DNA of 64,000 nucleotides from Fragilariopsis cylindrus CCMP1102. Lineage: Eukaryota; Bacillariophyta; Bacillariophyceae; Bacillariales; Bacillariaceae. Location of the stretch: positions 620,001-684,000 of the forward strand of contig FMBT01000291.1 in NCBI GenBank assembly GCA_900095095.1, given 5' to 3'. A program made the position numbers and the translations under genes. Below the pieces are notes generated by a model. The model was given only the letters and a program-made list of their open reading frames with translations. It did no database searches and was not told the origin of the DNA. Below, in pieces: positions 12,379 to 24,704 of this stretch (within the stretch, counting starts at the first letter, position 1; every line of letters begins with the position of its first letter).

Positions 12379-12954
12379 TACTTCAAGTACAGTAGCTCAA
12401 CTCAGAATTAGACAATTTTCAATTCTTTAAATCTCCGAACATTATTTCTTCGTATTTTTTTCCTTTCTTGAAAAACACATGACCTCTAGTTTTCAGTCGT
12501 GGATTGTTGTACAATCGTGAACAATTTGTATCATTAAAAATTTCTAATTTTTTTCTTAAGCGATTTGCAACGCTCAATAATGCGTCACAGCGCGCGTTCT
12601 TCCGCCGGAACTGTCAATGTGATACTCCCATCTGCTACATACCGGTGGTTAAGCTTACGTTTCGCTTAAGTAAAACTTTGCTGTAACCGTGAAGCAGGGA
12701 ATTTTTGTTACCGGAACCACCAAGTGAAGCGAATAATCTAAATCGAAGCCATCACTTTTTGCTTGCCAAATTCCTCCACCTGAAGTTTATTAAAATGTCA
12801 TAATTTTACATTCTAATATCTTAACGATTACCACAGAAGACAACGAAGACAACTTTCTCTTCCAGAAGTGAAAGACAGAAACTTGAGCAAAAGATCCTTC
12901 TCCCCATAATTCCAGCTGCTGAATACTTCTACAGCCTCGAATTTTTCAACAACA
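12379..12954. other. Intergenic upstream of the rlmN homologue
   Basis: A 576-bp spacer between two same-strand genes with a TACAGTA motif just after the peptidase stop (near 12388). Nothing else was recognised. Confidence 0.4.
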
Positions 12955-14466
12955 ATGAAATTCACAACGTCCATATCGCTCATCCTGGCAGTTACGTCGA
13001 CCTCTTTGGCGTTTACGCCGACATCAAATAGAATAACGCCATATTCAATCACAAGTCTAGCAAGTAGCATTGCTCCTAGTATAACAAGTAATAATGGACC
13101 CCAAGATACCATTCAGATCACCGATCTTCCATCGTACAACGCTCCGACAGATGCGACGACGTCAATATTAGAACGCAATGGTCCACTTTCAATGTCCTTT
13201 GAGGAACTCTCGGAGGCATTAGGTGGTGCTGGACGGGCACGTATAGTTTGGGACTATTATAAATTGGGAATTGATCCTGCTCATATGTTTGGAAGTGTGA
13301 TTAATCTTGGACAGGATGATTACGAATCCATCGTAGCCCGATTACCATCACAACGTCGAAGGAACAAATTAGGACCGGAAACACTTGATAAACTCCAGAA
13401 GCTATATCAAAATTCATACGGTGGAAAGAATCCGAGTGTCACGAACGTCGAAGGTGGTGTTGCATCCTTATCTTATATTTCTCGAGCTTCTGATAGTACA
13501 ACAAAGCTGCTATTGAAATTGAGTGATGGGCTTGAAGTTGAAACAGTTATAATTCCATGGAATGGACAGCGATCAACTCTTTGTATAAGTTCGCAAGTGG
13601 GATGTCGTCAAGGTAAGCCACACAAAGTATCCTTGTGTAAAATCTAATTTTTGGGCTATTATCATCATATCATTGTGTTATCTTATCTTACCTTTTATTG
13701 ATTTATTTTTTGATTGGTTGTAGGTTGCACCTTTTGTGCCACCGGAAAAATGGGAAAACTAAGAAGTCTTACTGCAGACGAGATAATTGCCCAAATGTTT
13801 TTCGCTCAAAAACTTTGTAGACAAGAGGGATTGCCACCTATATCAAATGTCGTTTTTATGGGTATGGGCGAACCTTCTGATAATTCGTATAATGTTGCCC
13901 AAGCTACTAAAGTGTTAACAACGAGAAGATTTTTTAGTTTGGCAGCAAGCAAGGTAACCGTTAGTACTGTTGCACCGAACCCTGAATGCTTTATGGAATT
14001 TGCAAATTCTCCTTGTATTTTAGCATGGAGTGTTCATGCCGTACGAGATGATTTGCGAAAAAAACTAGTCCCCACAACAAAATACAAGATGGTCGAATTA
14101 CGGCAGGGATTGATCGATGCAATGTTGACTCGACCTTTGAATGCACGAACTTGTATGTTGGAAATTGCCCTTATGAGGAACGTCAATGATAGGTTGGAAC
14201 ACGCTGATGAATTAGCAGAATTTACACAAGGTATGATTGATCAGGTTCCAGGAATTAAACCACATATAAATCTCATTCCATTTAATTATATTGGAGAAGA
14301 TTCACCTTACGAACCACCCTTGGCGGAAGATGTGACTGCCTTTCAGAAACGTTTACAGAGCAAAGGGATGTATATACATGTTCGATCAACACGTGGCGAT
14401 GATGAGACGTCAGCTTGTGGACAACTCGCCACAACGAAACCGAAAGCATACAAAATTTCGGCTTAA
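12955..14466 (+). CDS. rlmN: Plastid-targeted 23S rRNA adenine-C2 methyltransferase, RlmN type (radical SAM)
   Basis: Radical SAM enzyme that methylates adenine C2 in 23S rRNA (and some tRNAs). A eukaryotic nuclear copy with this leader most likely serves the plastid ribosome. Exons are 12955-13612 and 13724-14466 (111-bp intron, 466 aa). The N-terminus is a signal peptide followed by SLAFTP, matching the diatom ASAFAP plastid-targeting context. The 4Fe-4S motif CRQGCTFC is split by the intron between the first and second cysteine. Downstream are FMGMGEP, the SAM-binding [10 protein letters not shown] region and [15 protein letters not shown]. That last stretch supplies the second catalytic cysteine, which forms the methyl-carrying intermediate in RlmN. 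All key residues are present. The close relative Cfr is unlikely given this context. Confidence 0.93.
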
Positions 14467-14790
14467 AATGCATACATAACGAGATGAATACGGTAGATAT
14501 ATATTCTACTCAAACTATGTAATATTCACTCGAGACACGATGCTAAATTAACTGCTTACTATTGTAAAATAAATAAAAAATTAGAATATACATTACTTTT
14601 GACTGTTCTTTTGAGTCAGTCTTACCAGTTATTCAGTAAAATTTCGACGACACTCTATTTGGCGCAGTGTTTACTATTTGACGACGTCTAAGGGGCGGTG
14701 GCGTTCTTGTAATATGGCATGATTATCGAAGAAAGCACTAACAGTAGTAGTTGGTGTGTATGTGTGTGTGTGTGTGCATATAAATATTAC
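14467..14790. repeat. Convergent intergenic spacer with a short (TG)n tract
   Basis: A 324-bp spacer between the convergent rlmN and trmB-type genes. A (GT/TG)n microsatellite with one interruption lies at about 14754-14776. Nothing else was recognised. Confidence 0.5.
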
Positions 14791-15744
14791 TTAAGGCTCG
14801 TCTTTACTCTGGCCTTCCTCGACAGGAATTGAATCGAAGAAATTTCCCATGTGCCAATTAGATTCTTTCTTGCTTACTTCATGGGACACTCGATACACAG
14901 CATAATGTTTGTCACCCCCGTTTCGAGCAACTTTCTTTCCTTCTTCAGTCTCAGTAATCATAGCATTGATGCAAGGATCGTCCGCGAGCTCTTTTTTGTC
15001 TGTAATCCGATCAAACATTGGATGACTATCACATTCCTTTACGTGCCATTCGTGCAGATCCTTAACATCGGTGATCGCATAAAGTTTACCACCAGGCTTT
15101 AAAAAGTACGCATATTCTGATAGTAAACGATACGATACGATCCGTCTAGGATGATTCTTACGTTTGAAATGTGGATCGGGAAAGCAAAAGAAAAGTTTCT
15201 CAAGACTACCCTTTGGAAAGTAATTAGGTAAAAATTTCATTGAATTTGTTCGCATAACACTAGCATTCTGATACGAACCGGGAACATCTTTACGTAATGC
15301 CAAGATTCGCAATCGTACAAACTCTGTCACTTTTGCTCTAATTTCCATACCCAAAATAGTTTCATTGGGGAGTGCTTTGGACAATGCAACCGTCAGACCA
15401 CCAAAACCGCATCCAATATCTAGGACGGTAGGTCGTGATGCTTCGGATGATTCTTTCCATGCTGGATAATGCTCTGCAGTCCAATCCATTAAGTCGTGTC
15501 GTAACGGGTATTCAAATGCATCATTGTGGGAAAGTGGATTACAATGTGCTCGTTGACGATAAAATTTCTTTTGAGGCATATCCCCTTCATTTGTAATAGA
15601 AGTTCGGGTCGTCTCGGTCTTGGTCTCGGTCTCTCCTTCGGAAATTTTCTTTCTCTTGTTGTTTCTAGTATCTGAGGCTGTCATGTTGCTCTTCCCGCCA
15701 TCATCTCCTCCTTCTTGGATTATTTCTTTCGTTTGATCGACCAT
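14791..15744 (-). CDS. TRM8: tRNA (guanine-N7-)-methyltransferase, Trm8/METTL1/TrmB family
   Basis: SAM-dependent enzyme that forms m7G46 in the tRNA variable loop; in eukaryotes it pairs with a WD-repeat subunit (Trm82/WDR4). I start it at the ATG at 15744, because the extra upstream codons have only a TTG. The N-terminal 65 residues are polar and lysine-rich. The catalytic domain follows: RQRAHCNPLSHNDAFEYP, then the SAM loop LDIGCGFGGLTVALS, the acidic strand ILGMEIRAKV, LFFCFPDPHFKRKNHPRR (substrate and catalytic region) and LKPGGKLYAITDV. The 317-aa length fits. The single exon is intact. No organelle leader is evident, so a nuclear or cytosolic location is likely. Confidence 0.93.
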   Translation of the reverse strand: MVDQTKEIIQEGGDDGGKSNMTASDTRNNKRKKISEGETETKTETTRTSITNEGDMPQKKFYRQRAHCNPLSHNDAFEYPLRHDLMDWTAEHYPAWKESSEASRPTVLDIGCGFGGLTVALSKALPNETILGMEIRAKVTEFVRLRILALRKDVPGSYQNASVMRTNSMKFLPNYFPKGSLEKLFFCFPDPHFKRKNHPRRIVSYRLLSEYAYFLKPGGKLYAITDVKDLHEWHVKECDSHPMFDRITDKKELADDPCINAMITETEEGKKVARNGGDKHYAVYRVSHEVSKKESNWHMGNFFDSIPVEEGQSKDEP

Positions 15745-16356
15745 TTTTCTCAATGATGTGTTTGTGTATCTGTCTATTATGTATTTACACGTCTTTACAA
15801 TCGTATGTCGAAAGAATTGAAATGCTACTGTACCTTAATAATATAATGACAATACAAATAATTTTAAAGGAATCATAATATAATATTAAAAATATTGTAC
15901 GGAAAGCAACATCAAAAAATGCTTTATTATTTCTGTGGCAGTCGTGCATGCAGAGACGGACGACGTACAGAAGACTATTTTTCAACAGCCAATTTTCAGT
16001 TTGAGAGCACACAAATAATAATTGAAATAGGCAGACTACATCTGTACTACTAAACTTAGATTAATATGATATGCCCTAGGGATATACACTGATGGCAGTG
16101 ATAGAATGGACCACTAGTAGGCTGTTATAATGTTGTTATGTTATTAATTGAATCGTTCTTACTAAGGAGAAATCGATGGCAAAACTTCAGAGAGAGAGAG
16201 AGGGAAAGACTGAGGTAGAGTATTTTCGTCATAATTTGTTTCTTAGCCTAGCAATCAACAATGCAAACAATCAATCCCCAAAATCGTCTCATATTATAAT
16301 TGTATAATATCATTGTGACTTGTGGCTTGTATGTATGCGTTAGTAAAAATCGTTAT
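15745..16356. other. Intergenic, no feature recognised
   Basis: A 612-bp spacer between two minus-strand genes. It holds TACTGTA near 15826 and a short (GA)n run near 16190-16202. No RNA gene or credible coding region is seen. Confidence 0.4.
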
Positions 16357-17606
16357 TTAAATATCCTCATCGTAAACCTTTTCAGAACCATGATGATTCG
16401 CATCATAAGATGATGATGCTGCGGACCGTCTCGATCTTCTATTATTTTCTTCTTCGTCGTCTTCATCGTCGCTATCAGGTCCTTCATATTCGATCGCACC
16501 TGTTTTTTCTAACCAATATCCTAACCGACTGGTTGGAAAATCATCAATGTCGGCGGGATTTCTACTGGTAGAAGTAGTAGCATCCGATAAATCTTCAAAT
16601 CCTAATAATCGATGAAGCAGTTCACCGTTCTTAAAGACGAGTAAGGTCGGTAATTGTTGTACTTTTAATTTCACCACAAAGAATGGTGCCTTTTCGGCAT
16701 CGATCCGTACAAACTTACACGACAAATGTTGACAGGCAATTTTTTTTAAATGATGGTCCATAATTTTGCATCGCTCAAATTCTTTGTGAAAGAAATGAAC
16801 AGCCACATAATCACTACTCGTACATTCTGTTAAAAATTCATCTTGTGTAATGGTGCGGACCTCACCATGACCCTTCGCTTTTTTTTCTACCTCCTTTATT
16901 TGAGCCTTTTGCATTTGACGTAATCGTTTTTGTCGAATAGCATCCAATACTGCATCATCCTCGTCATCGAATTCAAAATCACTATCATCATCATCATCAT
17001 CATCATCACCAGCACTGTCATCATCTTTGTCTTCTTCGTCTCTTTCATTTCTTTTCTTGTTCTTTTTCTTCAACGAAAAGTTATTCTTACTTTGTACGGT
17101 TTCCGAACCAGCAGTTTGTTGATCATAAGATGTTTGCTGTTGTTGTTGCTGTTGTTGTTGTTGTTGTTGTTGCTGCTGCTGTTGTGTTGATCCCCTTGAT
17201 AAACCCGATTGATTTCCGATTCGGAGACGATCGTCGAACTGTGCTGTCAATGGAGAGAGATCTTCTTCAACAGGTTCATCGTCGCCCTACATATAATATT
17301 GAAGTATCAGTCCCGGTAAAAAAGAAATCGGACGAGTTTTATTTATTTATTTTAAATCATAGTATTATTTATATAATGATGTTAGGAAGCGAATGGAAAG
17401 AATTGAAATTAGTACTGTATACATGTATGCATGCATGCCTGCAAACCTGGTAGTATGCACATTGTTACATGCATTCTAATATCTATAGTCTATATTCGTA
17501 GTTGAAGTCTACTTACCGGTTGGGCGAGGAATGGAGCGAACGGATTCAAGGCATCTACAAACTTCATACTTTTCCCCGGCCCGGCGCCATTTTGAAAACT
17601 GGGCAT
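16357..17606 (-). CDS. TXNDC9: TXNDC9/phosducin-like protein 3 family, thioredoxin fold, with poly-Q insertion
   Basis: Phosducin-like proteins of this type are cofactors of the cytosolic CCT chaperonin in actin/tubulin folding. Exon 1 (17606-17517) encodes 30 residues (MPSFQNGAGPGKSM...). A 230-bp GTAAGT...AG intron follows, then exon 2 (17286-16357), giving 339 aa. Order of parts: a Q run encoded at about 17139-17190, a K-rich and then D/E-rich linker, a coiled helix (RQKRLRQMQKAQIKEVEKKA), EVRTITQDEFL, the thioredoxin-like core (YVAVHFFHKEFERCKIMDHH, VRIDAEKAPFFVVKL, LPTLLVFKNGEL), LGYWLEKTGAIEY and an acidic tail. The core has a single Cys in place of the CxxC active site, as expected for TXNDC9, so it is not a redox enzyme. 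The long poly-Q stretch is unusual for the family. Confidence 0.88.
17139..17190 (-). repeat. CAA/CAG microsatellite encoding poly-glutamine
   Basis: An in-frame CAA/CAG repeat (TTG/CTG on the plus strand) within the TXNDC9-like coding exon, encoding about 17 consecutive glutamines. It is likely to vary in length between individuals. Confidence 0.85.
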
Positions 17607-18100
17607 GGTTGTCCTTGTACAGCTACTAGTACGGCTTCTTGTAGGTACAGTGAATGAATGAATGCTGTTTGTAGTTTGTGTTGTGTTTTATATCTCCTAC
17701 TCTGTGGAGAATAGCAATTCAGTTGGAACTAACGTTATTATATGGGCAATTCTGTGGTTGTATGTTGTACAGTACTATGTTATTTCGAGAAACAGCAAAT
17801 TGAAAATCCTTTTTTATTATTGTCATTTTTTTTGTCAGGGCCATGCAATCAAGATCTCAAAGTGCGCTTCTGGCGCGTGATACCATACGGGACTGGAATT
17901 TGAGGGATTCTTATTTTGCTCTTCATCATTGCATACAGCAGTACTCATGATGATGGATGGATAAGTTTATTACATACTATAGCATTGATCATTGTTAGAT
18001 GTGGTAGAGTGATGGTATCGTACAAGTAGCAAATAGTTTACACTCGCAGTGCAGTGGACAAGCGAACGAACTGCTCGCTGACTATTAGTGCCAACCCGTG
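17607..18100. promoter_or_regulatory. Divergent promoter region
   Basis: A 494-bp interval between divergent starts at 17606 and 18101, expected to carry both promoters. It contains TACAGTA near 17767, overlapping a near-palindrome. No other element was recognised. Confidence 0.4.
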
Positions 18101-20565
18101 ATGAACTCCCAATTGTATGCTCATCTAGAAGCATATGATGTCGACGGTAATAATGGCGACGACAATGACGACGGTGATCATGGTGATCATGATGATCATG
18201 ACGACGACGACGACGACAGCGGCAGATGCAGCAGCAGGTCACAACTTTTTGCTAACGATACAAAGAGATTAAGTACGACTCTCGATGTTATCATCACCAT
18301 CATTAAGCAACGAACAAAGGATAAAAACATTACGAAGCAAGTAATAGCTGTCGTACCCGTTATTGGAGTGGCACTACTATATTATTATTATTACTGTGAT
18401 TATTGCAACGAAGAATTTATTACTTCTATCAATAATTGGTACTATCCTACCACTGTCCTGTTATTCTTGACGATTTTCCTTACTTGTTGGAACAAGCAGA
18501 ACCTAATATTCCCTATGAGACCAATAAACCGACAACAGAAATCACAGGAAATATCACAGGAAAAGCAATTATTATTATCACCGTCACTGTTACCGTCACC
18601 AAAACGATCAAATGATGATGATGCTGTCACTGTCTCCGAATTGACAACGAGATTAAATCACGAAAATAGGATAGAAAAAGTATATGACTGTCGTAGAGAA
18701 CTATCACGTCTCCTTGGACTGATTGGTGCTCCTCCAATGTCATTGATGCAAACTAATAATAATATTAATAATACTAATACTAATAATAATATCGATGATA
18801 GCATTAACATTACCGATGTTGCAACAATGTCAGTTATTGACTTTCTTGAGGCGCATGTACAATTCATCTTATCAATCGATGAATCTTTGTATTGGATTAA
18901 GATAAGTGCCAGTTTACATTGGGGTCTTGGTCCACATTCACAATGTGTTGAACGAGTAGAACGAGCAGCTATTGCTACTAATTGTCAAAGAAGAAAAAGA
19001 AGTCGTGACAGGGAAATTAATAAAGATAAAAATCAACTTGAACCTCAGCGTCAATTAGATACTACTTCTATATTAGCGCTTTCATCTGCACGGCAAAATC
19101 TCGCGAAAGTTATTGTTAACGAGTCTCAATCAATCGTTGAAGCTATAACAGCCATAGATTCTTACATAAAACAACAACATTGTCGTCAGGGAAAACAGCA
19201 GAACAAAGAGAGCGTGAACACTACTAACAGTGACGATAGTAAATATAATCATCGAACAAATAAGGATGATGATCAACTTCATAATGATAATGGTGGTGAT
19301 ATTATTGGATATGTTGTTAATAATGGACTTCTCGTTATACCTGATGTGGTCGACTTGGTTTGGATCAAGTCATCCCGAAAACATATAGCTAATCTATTAG
19401 GGAGCTGTGTCGATTATCTTTCCACTATTGATTGTTTGGAAGTATTATCAGTTGAACCACTAACAAAATCCCCTCGATCGAAATTAAATGAGTCTATGTG
19501 GAATGCAAGGAATCTTAAAGAATACATATGTGGGAATCTTTTACTAGACAACAGCAGCAAATCATCATCACCTTCGATCAGTCCCATGACTAGTACTAGT
19601 AGTAGTAGTACTGATCATAAATTCATGATGTCCCTAATACAGTATCGTCAACAATTGGATGCTCTAAATGCTGTTCTTTTGTCCTGTCAGCAATACAATC
19701 GTCACCAATCGTCGTCATGTAGTGGTGGTGGTGGTGATACTACTATTAATGACAATAATCCATCATCAAATCATCATCATCATCATCAAGAACAAGAACA
19801 AGATATAACAAATTCAGTCAAGATATCCTGGTGGAATCAAGTCAAGGAACTTAGTGCTACATGCCAAACGCTCGAGAAAGAAATCGAGAACAGATTCATT
19901 CCTTTAAACGAGCATTCTCAAAACACAGACTCTGGAAAGGACTGTAGAGAAGTAGCACCAGATTCCTGTCAAAGTTTAGCTAAAGATCACCTACTAAACG
20001 AATCTCACAACTATGAACATACTGAAAAGATGAACTGAGATCAGTGCCAAAACACGAACAAGACCAAGATCGTACTACCACCACGAAGACATTCGTATTT
20101 TCTGGGAAAGGTCTCACTAAAACAAAGCAAAAAATCGTGATGGATTCAGGACAAATGAAGAATCAAGTCGATGCTGCAGCTGCATCTCTTCCTCCTCCTC
20201 CTCCTCCTCCTCGGGATATAATCACAGAGCAACTTCTCGTACGAGAATTACAATCTCGTATTCGTACCGTGGCCAGGCTTCGAGATGAAGAAAATGTAAT
20301 AGTTGCTTCCCGTATTGACGAATATGTTGATGAATATCGAGAATCCGAAGATGACGAGAACATCATACTGACGAAGGAAATAAAAGATAATAATAGTAAC
20401 GGATTTCTTGAAGATAGACCTACTGTTAATGGTGATGATGCCACCGTTGACACAAAACGAGAGGTAACTACAAATATATTCCTTGGTGCTTCAGGCTCAT
20501 TACTGGCCGAACTTAAAAATAACCTATCTTCAAATGAATTCCAAATAGACGAGGGATTCTCGTGA
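18101..20565 (+). CDS. Two-helix membrane protein, possibly vezatin-like (one single-base gap)
   Basis: I start at the ATG at 18101. The product begins with an acidic D/H-rich tract, then two membrane segments (VIAVVPVIGVALLYYYYY and YYPTTVLLFLTIFLTCW). A long helical region follows with IDFLEAHVQFILSIDESLYW, HWGLGPHSQCVERVERAA and VVDLVWIKSSRKHIANLLG, and after the frame break FVFSGKG and LVRELQSRI. Two membrane helices followed by helical segments and a short VFxGxG-like motif remind me of the vezatin/Inp2 family (peroxisome or junction myosin-binding proteins), but this is a weak impression. A stop at 20036 is followed at once by continued coding in another frame. Adding one A to the A-run at 20025-20028 gives 2466 nt, 822 codons including stop. 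Internal N, S, H and P runs come from microsatellites. Confidence 0.5.
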
Positions 20566-20785
20566 TATAAAAATAATCTAATATGAATAATCTTACCACA
20601 ATATAATCATCCCGTATCCTGGTGTGTCTGCTACTCCTATTATTACTATTACAACATTCCTTCGGGAAATGGGTACACGTACTATCCATCATTAAATGAC
20701 AAAGACTTTTAATTTGTATTAATTGTTGTTATATAAGTTCAAATGTAGTTACTGCCATAATTTATTTACATATCTAAGATGATGA

Positions 20786-22431
20786 TCATGGGTACTTATA
20801 GTTCGCATTACGAGAAAATCCACATTTAGTAATAAATTCATCGGCTTCCACTGGTCCACGAGAACCTTGTGCGTACGTGAATGGACGAATATTATCATTT
20901 TCAATACTATGTAGGATGGGAGTAAAAATCTCCCATGCCCGACGAAGTTCGTCATCACGCACAAATGCACCTTGGTCGCCATTTAAGACATCAAGAATAA
21001 GACGGGTATAGGCGTCAGGGTTACAAGCCTTCTTACCATCCTGTGCGTCACTGGCAAAGAAACGAGTATCGTAATTCAGTTCCATTTCCGACTGAACAGG
21101 CTTATTACCAAATCCAGGTTTCTTAACGTTTGTCTTTAAATAGATAGCTTCATGAGGTTGCATACGGAAAACAATTTCATTAGGAGGACAGTCTTCTCCT
21201 TCAAACAGATAATCTGCCGCGGGAGCACTTTTAAGTTGTAGGCGCATTTCGGCTTTGCGCTCATTTAGTGCCTTTCCGGCCTTAAGGATAATAGGCACTC
21301 CAGCCCATCGAGGATTGTTAATTTTGAGACGAATAGCGGCAAAAGTAGGAGTGTTTGTGTCCTTATTTGTAATGGTTGGATCATCAGCATAACCTTCGTA
21401 CTGACCCAAGACACAATCTTCGATCTCGATAGGTGGGATGGAATTCAAAACATGAACCTTGGCGTCACGAATTGCATTGCCTGCACGAGGACCCCGTGCG
21501 ACTGTTGGAGACTCACACGTTAACAGTGTTAAGACTTGCAACAAGTGGTTCTGTAAAATGTCTCGAATAATACCAAATCTTTTGTAACCGAATGTAAATT
21601 AAGCAGGAGATGAGAATCGAAAAAGTCGTGTAAGTATTGATTTTTTTATAAAATCCTATGATTTTCGAGCACAACTCTCTTTGACATGACATATATCATG
21701 AAAACTTACTTATCAAAATATCCCCCTCTGCCGTCCGTACCAAATGGTTCCTTGAATGTTAGAATCACCATCTGGATATTATCAGCGTTCCAAATACGTT
21801 CAAACATCATATTCGAAAATCTGATCACCGTTAAATTTTGAACCATCTCCTTTCCAAGGTAGTGATCGATCCGGTACATATGATCTTCTGAGAATTGGGA
21901 GCTCAAAGCCGTATTGAGCTCTTCAAAACTTTCTAAGTCTCGCCCGAATGGCTTTTCCACAATTAACCGAGTCCAACCCTTCACTTCTTCCTGCATACAA
22001 GTCTGTTTAATAGCAGATGCTGTTTCGGCGAAGACATTGGGAGGGATGGCGAAATAAAAAAGACGGTTGAATTTTTCTTCCGATTTGGAATTTTCGAATG
22101 CTTCGACCCTACCCTTCAGCCCAACGAATGCATCCAAATCACCATAGGATTTTCCACTATGATACTGAACAAGTGATAGAAACTGCTCGACGACTTCAGC
22201 GGAATGCTCTAGTTTGAGCAGGTAGGGACGAATACGATCTCTCAATCCATCGCTATCGATATCACTCCGAGCATATCCCCAGATCTGAAAACTTTTTGGT
22301 AGCAAATCAAATGCATACAAATTCAGTAGTGAAGGAAAAGTCTTCTTTTTCGCTAGGTCACCGGATGCACCAACAACGACAACAGATAGACAGGACATCA
22401 TATATCCCAATTGATCATCTACTTCGGCCAT
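20786..22431 (-). CDS. G6PD: Glucose-6-phosphate 1-dehydrogenase
   Basis: First step of the oxidative pentose phosphate pathway: glucose-6-phosphate plus NADP+ to 6-phosphogluconolactone plus NADPH. Exon 1 (22431-21710) and exon 2 (21578-20786) are separated by a 131-bp GTAAGT...AG intron and give 504 aa, the usual length. The NADP-binding motif VVVVGASGDLAKKKTFPSL is near residue 17. IVEKPFGRDLES follows, then the active-site signature RIDHYLGKEMVQNL with the substrate Lys and His. Further on are LKAGKALNERKAEMRLQ and RFFASDAQDGKKACNPDAYTRLILD. There is no plastid or mitochondrial leader, so this is the cytosolic isoform. Two copies of the TACAGTA motif lie about 55 and 140 bp upstream of the start. 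Confidence 0.96.
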
Positions 22432-23718
22432 ATTTAGATTTTTTTAAGGTAATTTTCTTCAAGTGAACGGCGGTTTTGTTGGGTACAGTATGTGTAAGTG
22501 ACAGTATTTGGTGTTCGGATACCGTATGTTGTTGTTTCTATAAGGGTTAATGTGATGTTGAAATAAGTTATTACAGTAGTTATACAAGTAGTTGTAAAAA
22601 GATCTGTTCGTTCGTGTTCTCGTGGTTCTCGCGATGTAACTGTATCCCTGATGAAGATCTGATCGCGGAGAAAAACATACAGATGCTAAAGCAATCTCTT
22701 CGCCGATCAATCTTCGGTCATGCTAAATTTAAAAATTGATAAAATAATAGTAAGTTTCCCTGACCCCCTGGTCATTCTCATTCTCTCCAGTCCCGTTCGG
22801 GATTGATGATCGATAATATGTCAAAAAAATTGTAAAATAAGGTCGGTCGATAAATAATATGATTCTGGAACAAGAATGAATTAGAGGTTGTTTCTAAATG
22901 TGTGATGAGGAAATTGAATGTAGGCTGATAATGACTACGAGGGGATAGTCACTCTTATACTCACTGCGATGATATGCTTCTGGGTAATTTCTCACTGAAC
23001 CCTATACTGTAGGCTTATGGGACTACTCGCAGTAACATCGTATAACTATATATTAACATCATATATATTTATTGTACCGCTTTGTCATATAGAACGCAAG
23101 ATAATTAGCAAATCGGGGGATACGAATCTCATGTCTAGCTCTACTTGAAAGAAAATACAAGGAAAGTCTGTCACCAATAACAACTGCAAACTTGTACCTT
23201 AAAAGAAGAGTAGATAACAGGTAGAAAAAAAACTCGCAACAAATAAAGTCATGATACTCTAATTAGTAGTACTTGTAGCAATATAGTCAATTTTTCTTTG
23301 GTTCAGCTTTAGCTAGCTAGTAGTTAGCTACTACAAGCAATGAGGACTGATTGACTCATCGCCAAAAAACGAGACTTGTGCTAGCTGGGTTTGCAATGTC
23401 TGGAAGGTAGAGCCACATATTAAGTAACAAACATGATAAATGATGATAATATTATATAGACATGTATAACTTTTTAACACTGGTGGTAAGGATACGATTG
23501 TACAGCGCAAACCAAATTGAAACTAACGTACATTGAACATTCATGAAATAATCAAAAAACGTTCTAAATATCAGAATATAACCTTGCCGTATCATTCGAA
23601 GAATATCCGAACTCTTAACAGATAATAATGCTTGAATGAAATAAGCAGGCGACGGGATAAATATTTTTGTTGTTCTTGTTGTCGTTGTATTATCCTGGCA
23701 GATATACTGTATAGTTTT
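22432..23718. other. Long intergenic region, no gene recognised
   Basis: About 1.3 kb of AT-rich sequence upstream of G6PD. It carries TACAGTA/TACTGTA motifs near 22487, 22573, 22995 and 23705. I found no convincing coding frame, tRNA or repeat family. An undetected non-coding RNA cannot be excluded by eye. Confidence 0.4.
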
Positions 23719-24283
23719 TTAAAATGTAATTTTGTATCCTGGTGGTGCTGGTGGACTGTTGTCATATTCTACAGCGACATATTCATCAGATTTTTCAGTA
23801 TTAGTTGATGATTGTTGCTCCTCCATGACCTTAAGGTGTTTAAGTCGTTTCGTCGTCCAAGATACGAATACAATTGATTGTACCATAGCAAAGATACATG
23901 TCATTAATAGTAAAACAGCTGTTTGACCATAAAATCCAGTCTCTTCCATTTCACGTCCTTCCGATTCGACACCCTCCAATGCAATAAGAAGAACAATAAT
24001 AACAAAGCAATAATTGGCAAACCCAAGGAGAATCCAACGCATACTCTCAAGTTTGTTAACAGCCATTCCAGTGGTATTTCCTAAATAAGCCATACCAGCA
24101 AATGTAACAAGTGTCCAAATGTACACAAAAAGTAAAGCACCCTTTCCTTCTTCTTCAGGATTTCCTTGTCCCTCACGTTCGCCCCAAATGTCTGTGATAT
24201 AAAACGAAAGAGAATTTAAAAAAAATACAAAAGAGAAAAACGACGATTTGAGTTTCCAAATTTGTATCTCGTGTTTGATTGTT

Positions 24284-24353
<70 letters not shown>

Positions 24354-24704
24354 TTGTCTTTCATTTTACTTACACCACCATGGGGATTGCATTTCGTCGT
24401 TATCGTTATCATTGTCGTCTTGTCCATTGTTATTGCTGCATGTCTTCCAGAATTGCCACCAATGAGTAGGGCCATAGTAATAGCCATATTCGTCGTAACA
24501 ATCAGGATTGTTATAGTTATTTCCGTAATTGTTTTCGTTATTGTTGTTGTTGTCATTATTGTTATCATTATTTTGATCATTCGTCGTTAGACGTCCAAGA
24601 ACAAATGACATAAACGGTAACAGGAATGTTACGATACATGCAACATTCCAAATTAAGATAAAAGTATCCGACGTCAACCTAGAGAGCATCATGGTCATGT
24701 TCAT
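23719..24704 (-). CDS. Four-helix membrane protein with Asn/Asp-rich loop, unknown function
   Basis: A 267-aa protein in two exons (24704-24374 and 24191-23719), phase 1, with a 182-bp intron containing a long (GT)n tract. Helix 1 is FILIWNVACIVTFLLPFMSF. A large loop rich in N, D, Y and G follows (TTNDQNNDNNND..., DCYDEYGYYYGP). Then come three helices (LLFVYIWTLVTFAGMAYLG, WILLGFANYCFVIIVLLIAL and AVLLLMTCIFAMVQSIVFVS) and a cytosolic-type tail ending PPAPPGYKITF. This is tetraspan-like, but no CCG or other tetraspanin signature is visible. The asparagine run is encoded by an AAT/AAC microsatellite. Confidence 0.75.
24289..24354 (+). repeat. (GT)n dinucleotide microsatellite in an intron
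   Basis: About 66 bp of almost pure GT repeat with one TATGT interruption near the end. It lies within the intron of the four-helix membrane-protein gene (AC on the coding strand) and explains the spurious C/V-rich open frames here. Confidence 0.95.

Noticed and set aside
24248-24590. Overlapping cysteine/valine-rich frames and a His/Thr-rich frame
   Set aside because: They are translations of the (GT)n/(AC)n microsatellite in an intron and have no conserved sequence.
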